NCBI GenBank assembly: GCA_020726505.1
Contig: JAHLEZ010000005.1
Location: forward strand, 1,612,001 to 1,676,000
Source of the DNA: Leptodontidium sp. MPI-SDFR-AT-0119
Lineage: Eukaryota; Ascomycota; Leotiomycetes; Helotiales; Leptodontidiaceae
Direction of reading: 5' to 3'
Length of the DNA stretch: 64,000 bases
The position numbers and the translations under genes were made by a program. How positions within the stretch are numbered: position 1 is the first letter of the stretch; each line of letters begins with the position of its first letter. The notes under the pieces were generated by a model. That model ran no database searches, was not told where the DNA came from, and saw only the letters and a list, made by a program, of their open reading frames with translations. Below, piece by piece: positions 59,826-64,000 of the stretch.

Positions 59826-60445
59826 ATGGTAAGCTCCAGCTGCAGCTCCTACCCTAGTTCTACAACAAACATCTAGCAGCTCCATCAAAGCTTGAAACCC
59901 TCGCCTTTGAACCGTCACCACCAAATCATGAAGAGAAGAAGAGCATCCAGCTAACCCACCCCCCTTCTTCACAGTCAATGAGAATCGCCCCCGCCGCCGG
60001 CCACTCCACAACCCACAGCCACCTCTCCTCAAAGAACATTGGCGCCCCCTCCGCGCCCGGAATCCACGACACGCTCCGCGCAGGCGTCGGTCCCTCCCTC
60101 TCACAAACAACAAGCACCTCTCCCTCATCCGTCCCAGACTCCGCACACCCCCTCGAAGTGCGCCTCAAGAAATGGGAGGAGACGCAAGCGGCTCTCAAAA
60201 TGGAGGGATTGCGCCGTACGTTCGGTGTCTCGGAACCCATCAGACGCGGGATGGAGCTGAAGATTGCTCGTGAGGGCGAGTGGAGACCTGCTGTGCTGGG
60301 GGGTGGGCTGGAGAGAGGTGTCCATGAGGATATTTTGAGGGGTATGGATACGGATATTACGTGGGAGGATGTCTTTAGGGGGGATGAGTTGAGGAGTGTA
60401 CCCGGCTTCCATGATGAGGTTGAGAGGAAGGTTCGCATGCAGTAG
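59826..60445 (+). CDS. ump1: Proteasome maturation factor UMP1
   Basis: The second exon (59975-60445) encodes the UMP1 protein: SMRIAPAAGHSTTHSHLSSK at the start, then APGIHDTLRAGVGPSL, ALKMEGLRRTFG, EPIRRGMELKIAREGEWRP, a VHEDILRG-x-DT-x-ITWEDVF segment and a VPGFHDEVERK-type end. UMP1 is the short-lived chaperone that sits inside half-proteasomes, checks dimerisation and is degraded on maturation. The length of about 157 aa fits. An ATG at 59826-59828 is followed at once by GTAAGC, and a 146-nt intron with GCTAACC branch and ACAG acceptor joins it in phase 0 to TCA ATG, so the first coding exon is just the start codon. If that intron lies in the leader instead, translation would start at ATG 59978, one residue shorter after Ser. 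Confidence 0.92.
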
Positions 60446-61155
60446 ATGGGGATGGTTTGCGTTGATGGATGCATGGCTGATGGATGCATGGCTGATGGAT
60501 GGATGGTTAATTTGCTATGGTTGTGAATCAATGGAGGAATGATAAGGTTGATGGAGGATTTTGATGGCTTGTAATATCACTGGGCTTCAGATGGCGTTGA
60601 GGACTGGCCATAGAGGAATCAGACATGGGTTCTTGCATTACATTTCCATCATCGATGCTGGTGCTGCTCAACCACGGAGAATAACGAGAGCACGGAATCG
60701 GATAGGAATAAACAGTGACTGCATTCTATCCAGGGCCTTTCAAACCCAAACCCAAACTAGCTAACTACCGCTATACACGTACTCGTCGATATATAACGTT
60801 TCAATGTTCCTAACTATACACTAATACCCCACCCACACCCATCCTCCCCAAGCCTTGCAGCTCTGATTCGTACAAGTCAGATATGCCAAATCGCTGCTTC
60901 GGGCCCATGCTCATAACCAAAGAAAACGGGAATACTATGTCCGTAACGCCCTCTCTCTCAAAACCTCGCCCGTTCCGTTACTCGACTACTTGACGAGTTC
61001 TCCTGAACCTGAACCAGTAAAAAAAATGAATGCCGTTTATACGTATGCATCTCCAGCCTGGTGTAGTGGCTGGATATCATCTATTATCGGGCCCCAAAAG
61101 ACTGTAGCCAGATGCGATATGGGATGTGCAGATGGATGATTGAACGGGAGACCTC
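60446..61155. other. Intergenic region between convergent ump1 and UBL3-like genes
   Basis: 710 bases holding the 3' ends of two convergent genes; no gene is seen. Confidence 0.65.
60463..60505. repeat. 15-bp tandem repeat after ump1
   Basis: The unit TGATGGATGCATGGC occurs twice exactly (60463-60477 and 60478-60492), followed by a third partial, diverged copy. It lies about 20 bases after the ump1 stop codon, within its likely 3' untranslated region. Confidence 0.85.
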
Positions 61156-62118
61156 CTATTGTATCACACATCGACATCCTGCTGTGTTCTCACCACCTTC
61201 TCTATCTCTAGCCAATGCCTTGCTCTTCGATGCGTCTTCCTCGTCCACGATATCTTGAGGTCGGACTGTCATGTGGACCACGTTTGCCGATTCGGCATTG
61301 AACTTGCAATCTGTAATAGAAATATGATTAGTGGTGTTGTCACAGATCAATTAAACGGGAAGCAAGATCCAATCCCAAGCAGATAGATATCACGTACCTT
61401 TCAATGGAGTCTTATCATCCAGCAATCGGCCAAAATAAATCAAACGTATACTGCTCGGGCTGCTCGGTTGAGCCTCCCACTCCTCCCTCCATTCCCGCAG
61501 AATCAGCTCCTTCAACGTATACACACTGATGCTGAATGGATCCTTCCTTCCACCCTCGGTCATGCCTGGCACAGTCACATTCCGCTTCGTAAGGTACTTC
61601 TCATCAATTCTGTACGGGTGCCGAGCCCCCGTCCCAAGAAGCAGTGTGATGACCAGAACCGGTCCTGCCTCAATTGCTGCTGGTGCAGGGCTGCTATCTG
61701 TGGATGGACCGATAGCCACGGAATCCAACTTTTGAATGGCAGGTGCCGAACTTGACTCGCCAGCCTCTGTTATCGACTGGTCCTTAGCCACAGTAGGATG
61801 AGGAGTTGGAGTTGATTGTGAAGCCTCGGCCACTGGTTCTGGTTTCGTGTTCTCGTCGGCTGGAGCTGATTGACCCATGGTGGAGGATGTCGTGGGAAAC
61901 GAAGCGTCTATGGGTGACGAGCTGGGAATCGAGACATCATTGAGGAGGCCCTGCGAACCTGCGCCTGCTCCTGCTCCTGCTGCCGGCCTCTTCGAAGTGT
62001 CAAGATCACTCATCTCGACGGGAATGTGGGATGGTTGTTGTGCGGTGGTGGTGGTCGACGTCGACGACGAGAGAGGTTGCGAGGAGGCATGGGGATGGCC
62101 TGCGCCCGACGTTTCCAT
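61156..62118 (-). CDS. UBL3/MUB-like ubiquitin-fold protein with CaaX box
   Basis: Exons 62118-61398 and 61310-61156 are joined by an 87-nt intron (GTACGT donor, TTACAG acceptor), giving 291 aa. Residues ~153-260 form a ubiquitin-like fold: VLVITLLLGTGARHPYRID, then TLKELILREWREEWE, SSIRLIYFGRLLDDKTPLKD and NVVHMTVRP. The C terminus GCRCVIQ ends in a CaaX box (C-V-I-Q; Gln as last residue favours farnesylation) with a second Cys nearby that could be palmitoylated. In animals and plants UBL3/MUB proteins are prenylated, plasma-membrane-anchored, and are not processed at a di-Gly for conjugation. The N-terminal ~150 residues are Ser/Thr/Pro/Ala-rich and disordered. The frame stays open upstream to an ATG at 62331; I chose 62118 because the upstream part reads like leader sequence. 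ATG 62013 is another candidate. Confidence 0.85.
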
Positions 62119-64000
62119 GTTGCTATTGGCTGAGGTGTTGCTTGTGAGTGAGCAGAGTGGATGCGAGATGCTGGGCCTGGCAGGCAGGTTTATCGGGAAT
62201 TGTATGGGGGGATACGGGCTAGCGCCACTGTACTGCAGGTTGAATGCAGGCGAGCAATCAATCAATAAGCAAACCGGCCGATCGAAAGGAGACTGAGGTC
62301 GGAGGATATGGGGTGGCTCTGGCTGGTCCACAGCAACAGCTGTTGGATTGAATTGGAGACGGCACAGCTGGGAATGGCTTCAAAATCGACTGGAGGCTTT
62401 AGAACGGATGAGGTACAGAGGCGTCTTTATCGGGCAGGCAAGGCAAGCCAAGGCAAAGCAAGTCGGCCAGAACATAGACTTGGCTTTTGGATCTTGCTTG
62501 GTCTTGGACAGCGGCGGCGGTGGTGATGTTATTCGCTGGCTCTGGGAGGCTGGAGGTTCAGCAGGGTGGAGAGTGAGTGGTGGTTGACTTTGCCCCTAAC
62601 CCCCTTTCGACTAGGGCGTTCTACTGGCTGTTCCGTAGCAGTCGGCTTCGTCCCGTCTGCCCCCCGACCAGACGACAACACGACACCCGCCTGCGCTGCA
62701 CTGCACCTACAAACAACGAGAATCTTCCGAGTTGTCTTCAAACATCTTTGATGTTGAGTGGGGGTTTGATTGCAGAATCATGTGAAAATTGCGCGAATTG
62801 TACTGTACGAAGTATAGGTAAGGAGGTAAAGAAAGAGAGAGTCATGCGCGAAGGAAAGTGCACCCCCAGATGCAGCTGCCAATGCTTGAATGCAGCACTC
62901 TGGGCACCGGCGATAGGCCGACGCATTTGAATCTGGGGAACTGGGGCTTGGCATGAGAGTCAACTGCGCTGCTCTGCACTCGGCTGCACTGCTCCCGTTT
63001 GCTTGAATCTGCTTGAGTCTGTCTTGTCTGCACTACGCAGTGAGTGTACTCAACATCCCTGTCCTGTCCTGTCATGCCATGCCCAGCTGGCGTGAGACTG
63101 TGCCGAGAAGGCGAATTTTCCAACGACCTTCCTTTCCTATCTGGAACAACCACACCAGAACTTTATTTTTTTGCGCAGGCAGGAACTCAACACACCAAGT
63201 TTACGGTCCAGCCACTACGGGAGAGACTCATACCAGAAAGGTTGAGGTACATTAATTAGGGTTGCTTTTGTTAGGGTTGCATTTAAGGGTCACTCGACGT
63301 CCCGAACCCATGGCCAACAGGTACTTGCTTATCTTTGGAAGGCAAGCAACTAACCGTCTGTCTGTCTCTCTCTCTTCGGCTTGCGGCCATGGATGGGTAC
63401 CCAGATACATCAGGAACCTAACTCTATCTTTCTTCTCTTTCGTCTGACGAATTACACGTGGTAGGTCATTCCCGAGTTACACTTCCTTTCAACCGTTGCG
63501 TTGTCGTGCTGTTTTGAAAATGTTTTCTAGTATCACGAACGAGGGATTCATTCCCAAGTGGTTGGCTGTCCCTCCTTGTGGGTGGGTGGGCATGTTTGTG
63601 ATACTGTACCACCGCCGAAGCGAGACAGGTCTTAGTCGTCTGCCGAGCATGGGAAGGACTTCCAGATTGACATCTGAACACTGTTTGGGACTAGCATCCG
63701 TTATTGTGTCTTATCCTCCTTTCATGTTTTCTCATTTTCTTGATTTTTGTATATCCTGTCTTTGTTGATTTGGAATCATGGAATCACGGAATACAGTTGC
63801 ATCGGGGGGCAGACACCTGATGATGCTCCGCCTCGTTCAGACCCTAGTCGATTCTGCACCTCCCTCTTCAGAGAACTGTCGACCAGTAGCTCCAATGAAC
63901 ATCTGAACATCAGGAAATAGCAAGGCAGAACTCACTTCATATCCACCGCTCAAGTAAACTAGTGGTATTTGAATTAGGGGCTATCGACAACAAGTGAAGC
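62119..64000. other. Upstream flank of the UBL3-like gene; no gene seen
   Basis: Short frames on both strands lack motifs. The region is rich in CTGTC/CAGGC-type short words and probably holds the promoter of the UBL3-like gene. The last 300 bases cannot be assigned. Confidence 0.55.

Overview
The window looks like nuclear DNA of a filamentous ascomycete (Pezizomycotina, most likely Leotiomycetes-like; the class is inferred from gene content and style, not from a search). Genes are split by short introns of about 47-95 nt with GT..AG ends and CTAAC/CTGAC branch sites. Protein families are typically fungal: Zn2Cys6 factor, MedA, SP and ACS transporters, UMP1, and a CaaX-ended ubiquitin-fold protein. 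No bacterial operons, CRISPR arrays, rRNA or convincing tRNA genes were seen. All exon models below were built by eye from splice signals and reading-frame continuity.

Layout. 1-1.6 kb: 5' part of an AAA+ ATPase gene (minus, cut by the window edge). 4.8-9.3 kb: two plus-strand genes for disordered proteins with the same 3' intron position and phase; the second has an in-frame stop. 10.4-12.3 kb: a Myb/SANT-like nuclear protein (minus), whose likely upstream exon lies beyond a 28-base G run. 13.5-15.4 kb: a degraded multi-exon gene. 15.5-17.2 kb: an SP-family sugar transporter. 22.0-23.7 kb: a Zn2Cys6 transcription factor. 23.7-39.4 kb: a gene desert full of short pentamer repeats, leading into the medA-like developmental regulator at 39.5-41.7 kb. 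41.7-46.3 kb: a second, smaller desert.

46.3-51.1 kb: a secreted flavin amine oxidase (minus) diverging from a monocarboxylate-type MFS transporter (plus). 52.8-54.9 kb: the most unusual locus, a gene whose 5' half is a run of seven consecutive 42-54 nt exons, all bounded by phase-1 introns, after a 4-nt first exon; it ends in a Cys/His-rich domain I do not recognise. 55.3-57.0 kb: an ACS-family (allantoate-permease-like) MFS transporter (minus). 57.5-59.6 kb: a soluble twin-ATPase ABC protein (minus), diverging from ump1 (59.8-60.4 kb), the proteasome maturation factor, whose first coding exon is just the ATG. 61.2-62.1 kb: a UBL3/MUB-like ubiquitin-fold protein with a CaaX box (minus). The rest, to 64 kb, shows no gene I can support.

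The genes are mostly independent housekeeping, transport and regulatory units. The only functional pairings suggested by position are the amine oxidase with the divergent carboxylate-type transporter, and the shared promoter between the ABC ATPase and ump1; both are inferences.
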